Source: Gottfriedia acidiceleris (lineage in GTDB: Bacteria > Bacillota > Bacilli > Bacillales > Bacillaceae_G). From it: a DNA stretch of 64,000 bases. Location of the stretch: contig NZ_SCFN01000008.1 in the NCBI RefSeq assembly GCF_004138285.1, positions 246,278-310,277 on the forward strand. Direction: 5' to 3'. Shown piece by piece: positions 1-9,584 of this stretch; position 1 is the stretch's first letter, and every line of letters begins with the position of its first letter. The position numbers and the translations under genes are program-made. The notes below the pieces were generated by a model. It was not told the origin of the DNA. It saw only the letters and a program-made list of their open reading frames with translations, and made no database searches.

Positions 1-1119
1 TGGGTAAAAGGTGATTTGAAGTATTCCACAATTGAAAATCGAACACTTGCTCAAATGCCTAAAATGAGTTTAGATAAGTTAGCCTCTGGAGAATTTTCAA
101 AAGAATTTGAGCTTTATTTTAATGACCAATTTCCTGGTAGATTGAAGTTAATTGAAGCGAATGCATCAATCAATAAAGATTTATTAGGTCAAAATGTTGT
201 AAAAGATGTATATATTGATGATAATGGTTTATTATTATCAACTGTTCCTAAACAAACGAAAGCAAGTGCAAAAGTCATTGCAAACAGAATTAATAAATTG
301 GCGTTACAAGCTTCGAAGCTTGGAGTGAACACTTATTTTAGTCTAGTACCAAATAAATCAGTTACTTTCGAAGACCAATTCCCTTCATACTTTCCTAGTT
401 ATGGAAATGAGACATCAGATTATATTTTGAGCGATATTGATCCAATTGCACATCCTTTAGATCTAAGAGTTACAATGAATAAACATAAAAATGAGCCGAA
501 TTTATATTATTATACTGATCATCATTGGAAGGCAAAGGCTGCATTTTATTCGTATCAAACAATTATAAATACGATTTATCAAAATTCAAATGAAGTTGGT
601 AAAGCATGGGACGCGGATGATTTCAATTGGAAAGAAGAAGGATTACCTTTTTACGGTTCGGATGCTCGTAAAACGACAAGAGCAAATGTAACGAAAACAG
701 ATAAAATAACTGTAGTAGAAAGTAAGGAAAAACAGGATCTAAATGTATGTTACTATGGTACATGTCATAGAGGGTTATATGCAGAAGAACCATTGAAAAA
801 TGTAAGTCTTTACACAAATCGATATGTTTCATACATTGGTGGAGATCACCCTGAAACAGTCATTTATAACGATAAAGTTAAGGGTCGAAAACTATTAATT
901 ATCAAAGACTCTTATGCAAATGCAAGTGTACAATTCTTTGTTAACCATTATAAAGAAACAAGAGTACTTGACTTAAGATATTACAATAAAATGCCTATCA
1001 TTGATTATATTAAAAAGTATAAAGTAAATGATGTAATCATTATGCATAATGTTAATTCTATTTATGTAACACCGACATTAACGAATTATGAGCATCCTGG
1101 TCAAGGTGAAAATCAATAA
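1..1119 (+). CDS. DHHW-family protein, 5' end cut by window edge
   Basis: The reading frame is open from base 1 with no stop, so the gene begins left of the window. The TTG at base 16 is only the first possible start inside it. Counting from there, an Asp-His-His-Trp motif lies at residues 168-171 (bases 517-528), and a KDSYA motif typical of SGNH-like AlgX/AlgJ relatives lies near residue 296. An E-N-R-x-L element near the start is usual just after the N-terminal membrane anchor in this family, so little is probably missing. Such proteins generally sit beside MBOAT O-acyltransferases and take part in acylation of exported polysaccharide on the outside of the membrane. An MBOAT partner, if present, would be upstream of the window. 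The next genes make cell-wall polymer, which fits. The exact reaction is inferred. Confidence 0.8.
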   Translation, partial: WVKGDLKYSTIENRTLAQMPKMSLDKLASGEFSKEFELYFNDQFPGRLKLIEANASINKDLLGQNVVKDVYIDDNGLLLSTVPKQTKASAKVIANRINKLALQASKLGVNTYFSLVPNKSVTFEDQFPSYFPSYGNETSDYILSDIDPIAHPLDLRVTMNKHKNEPNLYYYTDHHWKAKAAFYSYQTIINTIYQNSNEVGKAWDADDFNWKEEGLPFYGSDARKTTRANVTKTDKITVVESKEKQDLNVCYYGTCHRGLYAEEPLKNVSLYTNRYVSYIGGDHPETVIYNDKVKGRKLLIIKDSYANASVQFFVNHYKETRVLDLRYYNKMPIIDYIKKYKVNDVIIMHNVNSIYVTPTLTNYEHPGQGENQ

Positions 1120-1146
1120 AAACGAATGTGTTTCTTAGTGGACACT

Positions 1147-1198
1147 GAAAAGGGATGTCAAATAAGTCAAATATCTGACTTTTATGGCATCCCTTTTT
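1147..1198 (+). terminator. Rho-independent terminator after the DHHW gene
   Basis: AAAAGGGATG and CATCCCTTTTT form a 10-bp stem with a T-run, 28 bases after the DHHW stop codon. Confidence 0.75.
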
Positions 1199-1336
1199 AA
1201 GTAAATTGGGAGAAAAATAAAACAGGAAAAAGGAAATTTATAAAATTTAATAAGGATTTAGTAGTTTTCTTATTCCTTATAGATTACTGAGCATCCATAA
1301 CCAGGTGGATTATGACTTCAAATTCAAGAAATAACG

Positions 1337-1377
1337 CAAGAAACCACAAGATAACTAATTTATCTTGTGGTTTCTTT
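1337..1377 (+). terminator. Second terminator-like hairpin
   Basis: AGAAACCACAAGATAA pairs with TTATCTTGTGGTTTCT around a short loop, followed by a weak T-tract. It lies in the 520-base gap before galE. The rest of that gap (1380-1640) is very AT-rich, has a TATAAT at 1581-1586 that could be a -10 box, and has no convincing ORF. Confidence 0.6.
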
Positions 1378-1642
1378 ATTGATAAAGTTCCTTTGAGCTA
1401 ACCTGTTATTTAGAAAAGATCAACATGACCCTAATAAAAATGTGACGGATACATAATAAATTTTACAAATAATAAAAACAATATGAATAACGGATTTAGA
1501 ATAATGAATTTAAGAGAGGTTATTTAACAGTTTGAAATAGCTGCTAAGTATGATTTCAACTTTCTTTTTTAAATATATGATATAATTAGATTTTAAAAAA
1601 ATATATTTAAATTTCTCTATTCTACATATTAGGAGGGTTCAT

Positions 1643-2641
1643 GTGAAAATATTGGTAATTGGTGGGGCGGGATATATTGGCTCTCACACTGTATATGAAT
1701 TAATTCGCGAAAATCACGAAGTAGTAGTAGTAGACAATTTATCAACAGGTAGAGAAGAAGACATACATGAACTAGCGACGTTTTATAAAGCTGACATAAG
1801 GGATTTTAAATCTCTTAATGAAATATTTAAAAAAGAGAAAAATATTGATTGTGTCATGCACTTTGCGGCAAAGCTTATTGTTCCCGAAAGTGTTGAGAAA
1901 CCACTAGAGTATTATGATAACAACGTTATTGGACTGAAAATTCTTTTAGATGCCATGATTGAAAATAAAGTTAATAATATTGTATTTTCTTCTACAGCAG
2001 CCGTATATGGTGAGCCAATTAACTCTGTTTGTACGGAAGATGATTATTGTTTACCAATTAATCCATATGGCGAAACAAAATTAGCAGCTGAAAAATTAAT
2101 CCATTGGACTGCACAAGCAAATGGTATTAATTACTGTATCTTAAGGTACTTTAATGTCGGCGGAGCAGATTATACAGGTGAAATTGGTTTATATAAGGAA
2201 AACTTAACACATTTGATTCCAGTTACGATCCAAACTGCTTTAGGTATAAATGATAAATTAGTTGTATTTGGAACAAACTACGAAACAAGAGATGGTACGT
2301 GTATCCGTGATTATATCCATGTATCGGATGTAGCAAAAGCCCATATATTAGGAGCGGATTTCACAATTAATTGCCAAAGTGGCGTATTTAACCTTGGTTC
2401 AAATTCTGGATTTACGGTTCAAGAAATAATTAATATGGTTGAGAAAGTTAGCTGTCTTGAGGTACCTGTTGAATATAGTAATCGACGACCTGGAGATCCT
2501 GCTGCAATTATTGCTTCAAATAATAAGGCAATTGAACAATTGGGATGGAAAGTGGAAAGTAACTTAGAAGATATTATTAGATCTGATTGGAATTTTCGCT
2601 TGAAGAAGATGGAAAAGAGTCGAAATAATATTGTGAGTTAA
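1643..2641 (+). CDS. galE: UDP-glucose/UDP-sugar 4-epimerase (first copy)
   Basis: Extended short-chain dehydrogenase that interconverts UDP-glucose and UDP-galactose, or their N-acetyl forms, with tightly bound NAD. The NAD-binding GGAGYIGSH is at residues 7-15, the catalytic Ser/Thr at SSTAAVYG (116-123), and Tyr142-x3-Lys146 completes the active site. At 332 aa it has normal GalE length. The GTG start sits 6 bases after AGGAGGG; an ATG one base earlier overlaps it but runs straight into TGA. It is the first gene of a long + strand series and is followed by a second, diverged epimerase. It probably supplies UDP-Gal, UDP-GalNAc or a relative to the glycosyltransferases downstream. Substrate preference between plain and N-acetylated sugars cannot be read from the sequence. 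Confidence 0.88.
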   Translation: MKILVIGGAGYIGSHTVYELIRENHEVVVVDNLSTGREEDIHELATFYKADIRDFKSLNEIFKKEKNIDCVMHFAAKLIVPESVEKPLEYYDNNVIGLKILLDAMIENKVNNIVFSSTAAVYGEPINSVCTEDDYCLPINPYGETKLAAEKLIHWTAQANGINYCILRYFNVGGADYTGEIGLYKENLTHLIPVTIQTALGINDKLVVFGTNYETRDGTCIRDYIHVSDVAKAHILGADFTINCQSGVFNLGSNSGFTVQEIINMVEKVSCLEVPVEYSNRRPGDPAAIIASNNKAIEQLGWKVESNLEDIIRSDWNFRLKKMEKSRNNIVS

Positions 2642-2721
2642 TCTAAATTAGTATAAAAAGTATTATTTAAAAGTAGTATTAAAAGGAAAAGTTGATATTT
2701 TTCAATAGGAGCGAATTTTTT

Positions 2722-3708
2722 ATGATATTAGTAGTTGGTGGGGCCGGTTATATTGGTAGCCATACAGTAAAAGAATTATTGGATAAAGGTTTTGAAGTAC
2801 TTGTATTAGATAATTTAACGACGGGACACCGCTTTGCAGTTGATCCTCGGGCAGAATTTATTGAAGGAAATCTTGGTGACGCTGATTTATTATCAGAAAT
2901 ATTCACAGAAAAAACCATTGATGCTGTTATGCACTTTGCTGCAAATAGTCTTGTCGGTGAATCTGTTGTAAATCCTTTAAAATATTATCAAAATAATGTT
3001 TCAGCAACGATTACATTATTGGGAAGTATGTTAGAGTTTGGAGTTAAGAAATTTATTTTCTCCTCAACAGCAGCAACTTATGGTATTCCAGATGTTGATT
3101 TAATAACAGAAGAAACACCAACAAATCCAATTAATCCTTACGGTCAATCAAAATTGATGATTGAAAACGTATTAAGTGATTTTCGATCTGCTTATGGAAT
3201 GGACTATGTTGTTTTACGTTATTTTAATGCTGCAGGAGCACATGTTACAGGTGAAATTGGTGAAGATCATACGCCTGAAAGTCATTTAATACCACTTATA
3301 TTACAGCATTTACTAGGTCAAAGAGAAAGTATTACAGTTTTTGGTGATGATTATCCTACTGCCGATGGATCATGTATAAGAGATTATATTCATATTACGG
3401 ATCTAGCTGGTGCTCATATTGTATCCCTAAAGAAAATGTTAGAACAAGATAATTTTACTCGTACATATAATTTAGGCAATGGATTAGGCTACTCGGTTAA
3501 AGAAGTAATTGAAATGTGCGAAAAGGTAACCGGATTAAAAGCCAATGTTTTAATTGGAGAGCGTCGAGCTGGTGACCCGGCGAATCTAGTTGCATCGTCA
3601 CATAAAATTTATGATGAACTTGGATGGAAAACAAAATACAAATTAGAAGAAATAATTCAAACTGCTTGGAAGTGGCATCAATCTCATCCAAATGGATTCG
3701 AAAAATAA
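2722..3708 (+). CDS. galE: UDP-glucose/UDP-sugar 4-epimerase (second copy)
   Basis: Second GalE-type epimerase, 328 aa from the ATG at 2722. I chose this start over the upstream TTG at 2692 because the Rossmann strand begins right at MILVVGGAGYIGSH and AGGAG lies about 8 bases before it. Catalytic SSTAATYG and Tyr140-x3-Lys144 are intact. It resembles the preceding epimerase throughout but differs at many positions, so this is an old duplication or a pair with different substrates, not an assembly repeat. Having two epimerases side by side suggests that the polymer contains two different epimerised sugars, for example Gal and GalNAc; this is inference. Confidence 0.87.
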   Translation: MILVVGGAGYIGSHTVKELLDKGFEVLVLDNLTTGHRFAVDPRAEFIEGNLGDADLLSEIFTEKTIDAVMHFAANSLVGESVVNPLKYYQNNVSATITLLGSMLEFGVKKFIFSSTAATYGIPDVDLITEETPTNPINPYGQSKLMIENVLSDFRSAYGMDYVVLRYFNAAGAHVTGEIGEDHTPESHLIPLILQHLLGQRESITVFGDDYPTADGSCIRDYIHITDLAGAHIVSLKKMLEQDNFTRTYNLGNGLGYSVKEVIEMCEKVTGLKANVLIGERRAGDPANLVASSHKIYDELGWKTKYKLEEIIQTAWKWHQSHPNGFEK

Positions 3709-3817
3709 ATAAATCTCCTCGGCTTACGATCAATGGAGGAGGCGTAGTTAGATTAAAACTACACTTTGAATTGGTAATTACGTAAAGTCCAATTTATACT
3801 TTCTAAACGTGTAAAAA

Positions 3818-3861
3818 TAAAAAGACTGTCCTTAAGTATTATTTCAGGGCAGTCTTTGTTT
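3818..3861 (+). terminator. Terminator after the epimerase pair
   Basis: AAAGACTGTCC pairs imperfectly with GGGCAGTCTTT, followed by TTTGTTT. It separates the epimerases from the glycosyltransferase gene. The remainder of the 3709-4160 gap is AT-rich and shows no gene. Confidence 0.65.
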
Positions 3862-4160
3862 ATGTTACAAATAGGTCACTTTATGGAATATAGTGTCGTA
3901 TTGTGTTAAAATTACTATTGTTTTTTGATTTAAAAAGTGACAATTAGTAATACGTTTATACATGAATGAGATATGGGATATTAATACTATTAAAGTTTAT
4001 TTTTATAGTTTAGAAAAACGAGTTAGTAACGAATGACTTGGAATTTCAACCAAAATTTGAACCCTTTCTACAGAATTCGAGTGGAAATTATATAATTTTA
4101 CATAAACTTAATAAAAATAAATTAGGAATTAATCTTCTATTAAAAGAAGAGGTGTATTTT

Positions 4161-5378
4161 ATGAATAAGAAAACAAAAGTTTTATTGATAACGCAACATT
4201 TTTATCCTGAAATAGGTAGCGCGGCAAATCGTCTTAAAAATATTTATCTTGAGTTGAAGGAAAAAGGTTATGAAGTAAAAGTGTTAACATTACATCCAAG
4301 ATATCCTTCTCGAGAGATTTATAATAATCAAGCATTTTGGAATGAACCATTTATTGATGAAAAAGATGTAAATAGGATTGATCCTTCAATTAAAAATCAT
4401 TCAGGAAGTATTATTAAAAGACTTTATTTATATTTAGAAGTTATGGTTCGTTTTATTATTGAAATTTTTAAATATAAACGAGAATTCAATATAGTATTTG
4501 TAACGTCTCCACCGATTTTTGTTGGTATCGCAGGATTGATTTCAAAGTGGCGTTTACGAGCACCACTTATTTTAGATATACGTGATTTATGGCCTGAATC
4601 ATTAAGAGGTGTAAATATATTTTCTAATAAGTTAATCTTATCGATTGCTTACAAAGTAGAGTCTTTATTGTACAAAAAAGCAAATAAGATCATCATTAAT
4701 AGCAGAAGTTTTAAAGAATATATGGTTAATAAAGGTGTAAAGGAAAGTAAAATTTCATTTTTACCAAACTCATTAACTGAAGATGAGTTGAATTTTACAC
4801 CAGTAAATGACGAGCCAGATAATGAGAAAATCAATATTATTTATACTGGAAATTTAGGACTAGCGCAAGATTTGGATAAGTTTTTAAAAGCTAGTATACA
4901 AATGAAAGAATGTAAAGATTTTCATTTTATTATTGTTGGTTACGGTAAGAACGTTAATGAAGTAAAAAATTATATTAAAGAGCATCAACTGACAAATGTA
5001 ACATTATATTCTGCTAAATCAAGAACTGAGACACTATCACTTGTTTCAAAATCTGATATTACTTATGTAAGTTTAGTTGATCAAGAGGTCTTTAAGACAG
5101 TATTGCCAGGTAAAATTATTGATTATATGTGTCTCAAAAAGCCAATTATTGGGAACGTAGCTGGGTATGCTGCACAAATTATTAAAGATGCAAATTGTGG
5201 TACAGTATTAGAAGAAGGAACTGAAGAGGAACTTGTTCGTCATATAAAGCATTTGGCTACCGACCAACTCGAACGAAATATGTTGGGGGAAAATGGATAC
5301 TTATATGCATATAAAAATTTAAGATGGAAAACAAATATATATAATTTAATTAATGTAATGGAGGAAATCCATGAATAA
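4161..5378 (+). CDS. GT4-type glycosyltransferase (WbuB-like)
   Basis: A 405-aa cytoplasmic, GT-B fold glycosyltransferase. The start is the ATG at 4161, preceded by AGAAGAGG; the frame is open further upstream, but that stretch does not look coding. The N-terminal LLITQHFYPEIGSAANR is characteristic of WbuB/WcaI-type GT4 enzymes that add a sugar to a lipid-linked glycan. The C-terminal half has the nucleotide-sugar binding pattern, with a K-x2-D-Y-M element around the end of the second domain (KIIDYMCLKKPII). Its last 8 bases overlap the next gene, which argues for translational coupling. Donor and acceptor are not predictable; in this locus it should add one residue of the repeat unit. Confidence 0.82.
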   Translation: MNKKTKVLLITQHFYPEIGSAANRLKNIYLELKEKGYEVKVLTLHPRYPSREIYNNQAFWNEPFIDEKDVNRIDPSIKNHSGSIIKRLYLYLEVMVRFIIEIFKYKREFNIVFVTSPPIFVGIAGLISKWRLRAPLILDIRDLWPESLRGVNIFSNKLILSIAYKVESLLYKKANKIIINSRSFKEYMVNKGVKESKISFLPNSLTEDELNFTPVNDEPDNEKINIIYTGNLGLAQDLDKFLKASIQMKECKDFHFIIVGYGKNVNEVKNYIKEHQLTNVTLYSAKSRTETLSLVSKSDITYVSLVDQEVFKTVLPGKIIDYMCLKKPIIGNVAGYAAQIIKDANCGTVLEEGTEEELVRHIKHLATDQLERNMLGENGYLYAYKNLRWKTNIYNLINVMEEIHE

Positions 5379-6690
5379 AAAAGTTTGTGCCTTTGTATTT
5401 AATCATTTTACAAATGATGCACGTGTTTTAAGAGAATGTTCGGCACTTGCCGAGGTTGGTTATGAGGTAGATTTAATTTGTTTACATGATGATTCAACTA
5501 CTCTTCCTAAGAGAGAAACGATGGAAGGGTTCCAAGTTATTCGTGTTAATAATTCATTACCATTTGGTATCAATCTTTTATTCAAATACTCTAATAGTAT
5601 AATGCAAATATGTATGAAGAATTTCTTAACTAAACTAGTCGCTGCTTGTATTGCGATTTTTGCTATTTATTTACTACCTATTTTTTCTTTACTCTTAATA
5701 GCATTTATAGCGATATTTGGAAATCGATTTGTTCGAGTGGCTTGTACTAGAGGGTATAATATTCTTCAAATGATCTATCATGGACTAAAAAAGAACTATG
5801 ATATTTATCATTCTAATGATTTAAATACTTTACCACAAGGAATTATTTGTGCAAAAGTATTTAATAAAAGTAAGCTAATCTATGATTCACACGAAGTTCA
5901 ATCAAGTCGTTCAGGATATGAAAATCCGATTTTTGGCAAAATTGAAAAGTTTTTAATTAAATATATTGATATTATGATTCATGAAAATGATACACGAGCA
6001 CAGTATACTCAAGATTTATATGATATTCCGTATCCTGAGGTTATACATAATTATCCTTTTGTATCTTATCCAGAAAAAAGTAAATCAATAAATTTACATG
6101 AAAAATTAAACTTGCCACATGATGAGCCTATCTTACTTTACCAAGGTGGAATTCAAAAAGGTAGAGGACTAGAACTGATTGTCAAAGCTACTCCTTTGTT
6201 TAAGCGTGGAACTGTCGTATTTATTGGTGACGGGAAAATTAAACCAAGATTATTAGAAATGGTAAATGAATTGAACTTACATGATCGTATTAAGTTTATC
6301 GATAAAGTTCCGGTAGCTGAATTACTAAATTACACTCGAAATGCATATTTAGGATTTCAAATTCTAAACAATATAAATTTTAATCATTATTCAGCATCTT
6401 CGAATAAGTTATTTGAATACTTAATGAGTGGGGTTCCTGTAGTAGCATGTAGTTTTCCAGAAATTCAAAAAGTGGTAGAAGGAGAACAAACTGGTATTTG
6501 TGTTGACTCACATGATATTCAATCAATTGCTGATGGAGTCAATACACTATTAGATGATCCAAAATTAAGAAATGAATTCAGCAAAAATTGTCTAGTTGCT
6601 AGACATAAATATAATTGGGAAAATGAAAAACAAATTTTCCTAGGCATCTATGATAAATTATATTCGGCAGAAAAACTTTATGCTAGTTAA
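5371..6690 (+). CDS. GT4 glycosyltransferase with an internal membrane hairpin
   Basis: A 439-aa GT-B glycosyltransferase overlapping the previous gene by 8 bases. The N-terminal Rossmann domain begins MNKKVCAFVFNHFTNDARVL. The C-terminal domain carries the donor-binding region (LLYQGGIQKGRGLE) and an E-x-L-M-S-G-V-P-V-V-A element. Unusually, residues about 88-118 are a continuous run of hydrophobic residues long enough for a re-entrant or double membrane pass, inserted between the first beta-alpha units; most GT4 enzymes only touch the membrane peripherally. The insertion could anchor the enzyme at the site of lipid-linked polymer assembly. It is followed by a 117-base gap with no obvious terminator. 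The sugar transferred is unknown. Confidence 0.82.
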   Translation: MNKKVCAFVFNHFTNDARVLRECSALAEVGYEVDLICLHDDSTTLPKRETMEGFQVIRVNNSLPFGINLLFKYSNSIMQICMKNFLTKLVAACIAIFAIYLLPIFSLLLIAFIAIFGNRFVRVACTRGYNILQMIYHGLKKNYDIYHSNDLNTLPQGIICAKVFNKSKLIYDSHEVQSSRSGYENPIFGKIEKFLIKYIDIMIHENDTRAQYTQDLYDIPYPEVIHNYPFVSYPEKSKSINLHEKLNLPHDEPILLYQGGIQKGRGLELIVKATPLFKRGTVVFIGDGKIKPRLLEMVNELNLHDRIKFIDKVPVAELLNYTRNAYLGFQILNNINFNHYSASSNKLFEYLMSGVPVVACSFPEIQKVVEGEQTGICVDSHDIQSIADGVNTLLDDPKLRNEFSKNCLVARHKYNWENEKQIFLGIYDKLYSAEKLYAS

Positions 6691-6807
6691 TCTATACATG
6701 AAGTTAGGTCTTGCCTAATTTCCACAATTAAAAAGCCAATAAGATAAGATCGGATAAGTTAATTCGATATTCAGTTTTATCTGTTTGTATGCTTGGGGTG
6801 AGCGTAA

Positions 6808-9546
6808 TTGAATGCTTATAAATTAAGTGTAATTGTAATTAATTATAATAAAGAGAAATATATAGAAGCTTGTATAGAATCAATCAAAAAAACTACGCTT
6901 AACGATATCCAATTGATCGTAGTAGATGACGGTTCAACTGATCAAAGTAAAGAAATAGCACAAAATATGGTTGGAAAATACAAGGATGGTTTATTCATAT
7001 CGCAATCAAACAGTGGTCCTAGTGCTGCCCGTAATAAAGGATTGGAATATGCTAAAGGTGAATACGTAGCGTTTTTAGATGGAGATGATTTAGCTACCAC
7101 TAAAGGATATGAAACACTTTACAATTTGGCGAAAAAAAACAATGCCGATATAGGGATAGGCGATATTCTTTGCTTTAATGATATGAGAACATGGCGACTT
7201 TCTTATATGAAGAAAATATTTAAAAAGAATATGCCAAAAGTTCGAAGTTTAAAAAATAATCCAGAGTTGCATTATACTCCTTCTGCAAGCAATAAAATCT
7301 TTAAAAGAGAATTATTAATTAGAGAAAATATTAAATTTGATGAAAGTTTAAGAGTTGGGGAAGATTTACTTTTCACTCAAACAAGCCTACTGTGTTCAAA
7401 TAAAGTAGTCGTAAAAGAAATTGATATTATTAAATATAGAATTATTAACTCTAGTGAGAGCTTAATAAGACAAGGGAATATTAATTTTTTTGAGCAACTA
7501 GTAACCTTGCAAAAAGAATTATTGGATCTTTATTGTAAGAAAAACCGTACTGCAGAATTAAAGTTTATTCAAGCAAGACAACTGAATTTTTTCTTAGATT
7601 CGATCGAATTAAAAGCTTCTAGGCTAACAAATAAAGAGCAAATTCAATTAGCTTCTATTGGTCAACAATTTCTCTCGTATATATCAATAAAAGAAGAGGT
7701 TCTTTCACTTAATCTTTATAAAAGATTTATTGTTTATTTACTAGAAAATAATAGTGGAGATAAGCTTCAAAAAGTAATAGAGAGTCAACATTCAGTCGAT
7801 TTCTCAAAAGAGTATTTATATGAAAATGGAGTCTACTATCATTATTTAGCAAAGCTATTTAAAGAGGATATGAACTTATTAAAGGTAGAAAAATTTGAGC
7901 TTTGTCACAAGGTTGAGCAAATTTCGCTTAGAGAATCGATCTTAACGATAAAGGGGTATGCATTTATTCGCTACCTATCTACAGCAAATATTAATAGGAC
8001 ATTAGTATTTAAAAATAACCAAACAAAAGAAGAAAAGACAATCATTCTTAATCCGATGCTTCGGACAGATATAACTTATACTTTTGATAAGAATCAAGTA
8101 AATTATGATCATTCTGGGTTTGAAAAACTGACGATTGATTTAAAGTCTTTCTTATCCTATGGAAATTGGTCCGTATTCTTGAAAGTTGAACAAGAAGGTT
8201 TAAGTGTTATAGGCAAATTAAAAGTAGGTTTAGTACATTTGCAAAATAATACAAAATCCACTCAAATTAAGGGAACTCAGTTTATAACAACTTATAAAAA
8301 TAATGCGTTGTCAATAACAATTAGAAAAGCATCAGTATCGAATAGTTCGAAGTTATTTTTAAATAAAATAAAATTTTATACTCGTACTTTAGGTAGGTTC
8401 ATATTAAAAAAAGAAAAAGACGCATTGTTAACAATTATATGTAAAATGTTTTTTGAAAACTTTTATCGTAAAAAAAATATTACCTTGATTGGTGAACGAA
8501 GAGATACTGCACAAGATAACTCGTATCATTTATTTAAATATGTCAGAGAAAATCACCCCAAAAACAATATATACTATGTGATCGACAAAAAGTCGTCTGA
8601 TTATCTTCGTATAAAAGACTTAGGAAATGTTATTGAATATGGGAGTTTCAAGCATACGTTTTATTTGTTACTTTGTAAAAAATCTATTAATAGTTATGCT
8701 GAACAGGCAAATATGTATACCAAGGCTTATAGAGAAGTAGTAAAATATTATCCTGAGTGGCAAAAAAATGATAAAATTTTTATTCAACACGGGGTAATTG
8801 GAGTTAGTAGAGTAAATCAGGCACTGAATAAAAATCAGTATGATTTTGCTGTTTTTGTTGTTTCATCTCAATTCGAAAAAAATCATATTGTTAAAGAATT
8901 TGGTTATTCAGAAGATGAAGTAATTGTGACTGGATTAGCAAGATGGGATTCGTTAGTAGATACGAGTAAAGGAAATGAAATACTTTTAATGCCAACATGG
9001 AGAAATTGGATAAAGACAGCAGAGGAATTATCTAAATCAAGGTATTTACAAACGTACATTAATTTACTTAATGATAGTAGACTACATCAAATATTAGAAA
9101 AAAATGATTTATATTTGAATTTTTATCCACATTATCAGACACAACTACTATTAGAAGATATGCCTAATTTTCATAATAGAATTAGGGTTATTCGACAAGG
9201 GACCGAAACGGTACAAAATCTTTTAAAAAGACATGCACTTCTAATCACTGATTACTCGACAGTTTCTTTTGATTTTGTCTATATGAAAAAGCCTGTAATA
9301 TTTTATCAATTTGATTATGAAGAATTTTATTCAAGGCACTACAATGAAGGGCCGATTAACCATAAAGAGGATTTATTTGGCAAAGTTTGTGAAACAACTG
9401 AAGAATTATTATCAGAATTTGATCAAATTATTGATCAGAAAATGCAAATTGCACCAGCGTATTTAGAAAAAAGTAATAAGTTCATGATTCGAACGAATCA
9501 TCAACATACAGAAGATATCTATAATGCACTATATAAAGATAGTTAA
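6808..9546 (+). CDS. GT2 glycosyltransferase fused to TagB/TagF-type glycerophosphotransferase
   Basis: A 912-aa two-enzyme fusion starting at a TTG preceded by GGGGTGA. Residues 1 to about 220 are a GT-A family 2 glycosyltransferase, with VVDDGSTD and the DxD-like LDGDD. The middle part, about 220-540, is not recognised. Residues from about 545 to 905 match the CDP-glycerol:poly(glycerophosphate) glycerophosphotransferase family (Pfam Glyphos_transf). This includes candidate catalytic His661 (QHGVIGVS) and His775 (YPHYQTQ) and the TDYSTVSFDF motif at 814-823. Teichoic-acid polymerases of this family move glycerol- or ribitol-phosphate from CDP-polyol at the inner membrane face. The fusion suggests that one protein adds a sugar and a polyol phosphate in turn. 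It is close in sequence to the minus-strand gene at 26.2-29.0 kb. Confidence 0.85.
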   Translation: MNAYKLSVIVINYNKEKYIEACIESIKKTTLNDIQLIVVDDGSTDQSKEIAQNMVGKYKDGLFISQSNSGPSAARNKGLEYAKGEYVAFLDGDDLATTKGYETLYNLAKKNNADIGIGDILCFNDMRTWRLSYMKKIFKKNMPKVRSLKNNPELHYTPSASNKIFKRELLIRENIKFDESLRVGEDLLFTQTSLLCSNKVVVKEIDIIKYRIINSSESLIRQGNINFFEQLVTLQKELLDLYCKKNRTAELKFIQARQLNFFLDSIELKASRLTNKEQIQLASIGQQFLSYISIKEEVLSLNLYKRFIVYLLENNSGDKLQKVIESQHSVDFSKEYLYENGVYYHYLAKLFKEDMNLLKVEKFELCHKVEQISLRESILTIKGYAFIRYLSTANINRTLVFKNNQTKEEKTIILNPMLRTDITYTFDKNQVNYDHSGFEKLTIDLKSFLSYGNWSVFLKVEQEGLSVIGKLKVGLVHLQNNTKSTQIKGTQFITTYKNNALSITIRKASVSNSSKLFLNKIKFYTRTLGRFILKKEKDALLTIICKMFFENFYRKKNITLIGERRDTAQDNSYHLFKYVRENHPKNNIYYVIDKKSSDYLRIKDLGNVIEYGSFKHTFYLLLCKKSINSYAEQANMYTKAYREVVKYYPEWQKNDKIFIQHGVIGVSRVNQALNKNQYDFAVFVVSSQFEKNHIVKEFGYSEDEVIVTGLARWDSLVDTSKGNEILLMPTWRNWIKTAEELSKSRYLQTYINLLNDSRLHQILEKNDLYLNFYPHYQTQLLLEDMPNFHNRIRVIRQGTETVQNLLKRHALLITDYSTVSFDFVYMKKPVIFYQFDYEEFYSRHYNEGPINHKEDLFGKVCETTEELLSEFDQIIDQKMQIAPAYLEKSNKFMIRTNHQHTEDIYNALYKDS

Positions 9547-9584
9547 AACTTATAGATAACAAAAAGGAGATACTAGGGTTAATC

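Noticed and set aside
1643..3708. Two adjacent galE genes as an assembly duplication
   Set aside because: The two differ throughout at the protein level and have different intergenic sequence, so they are genuine paralogues.
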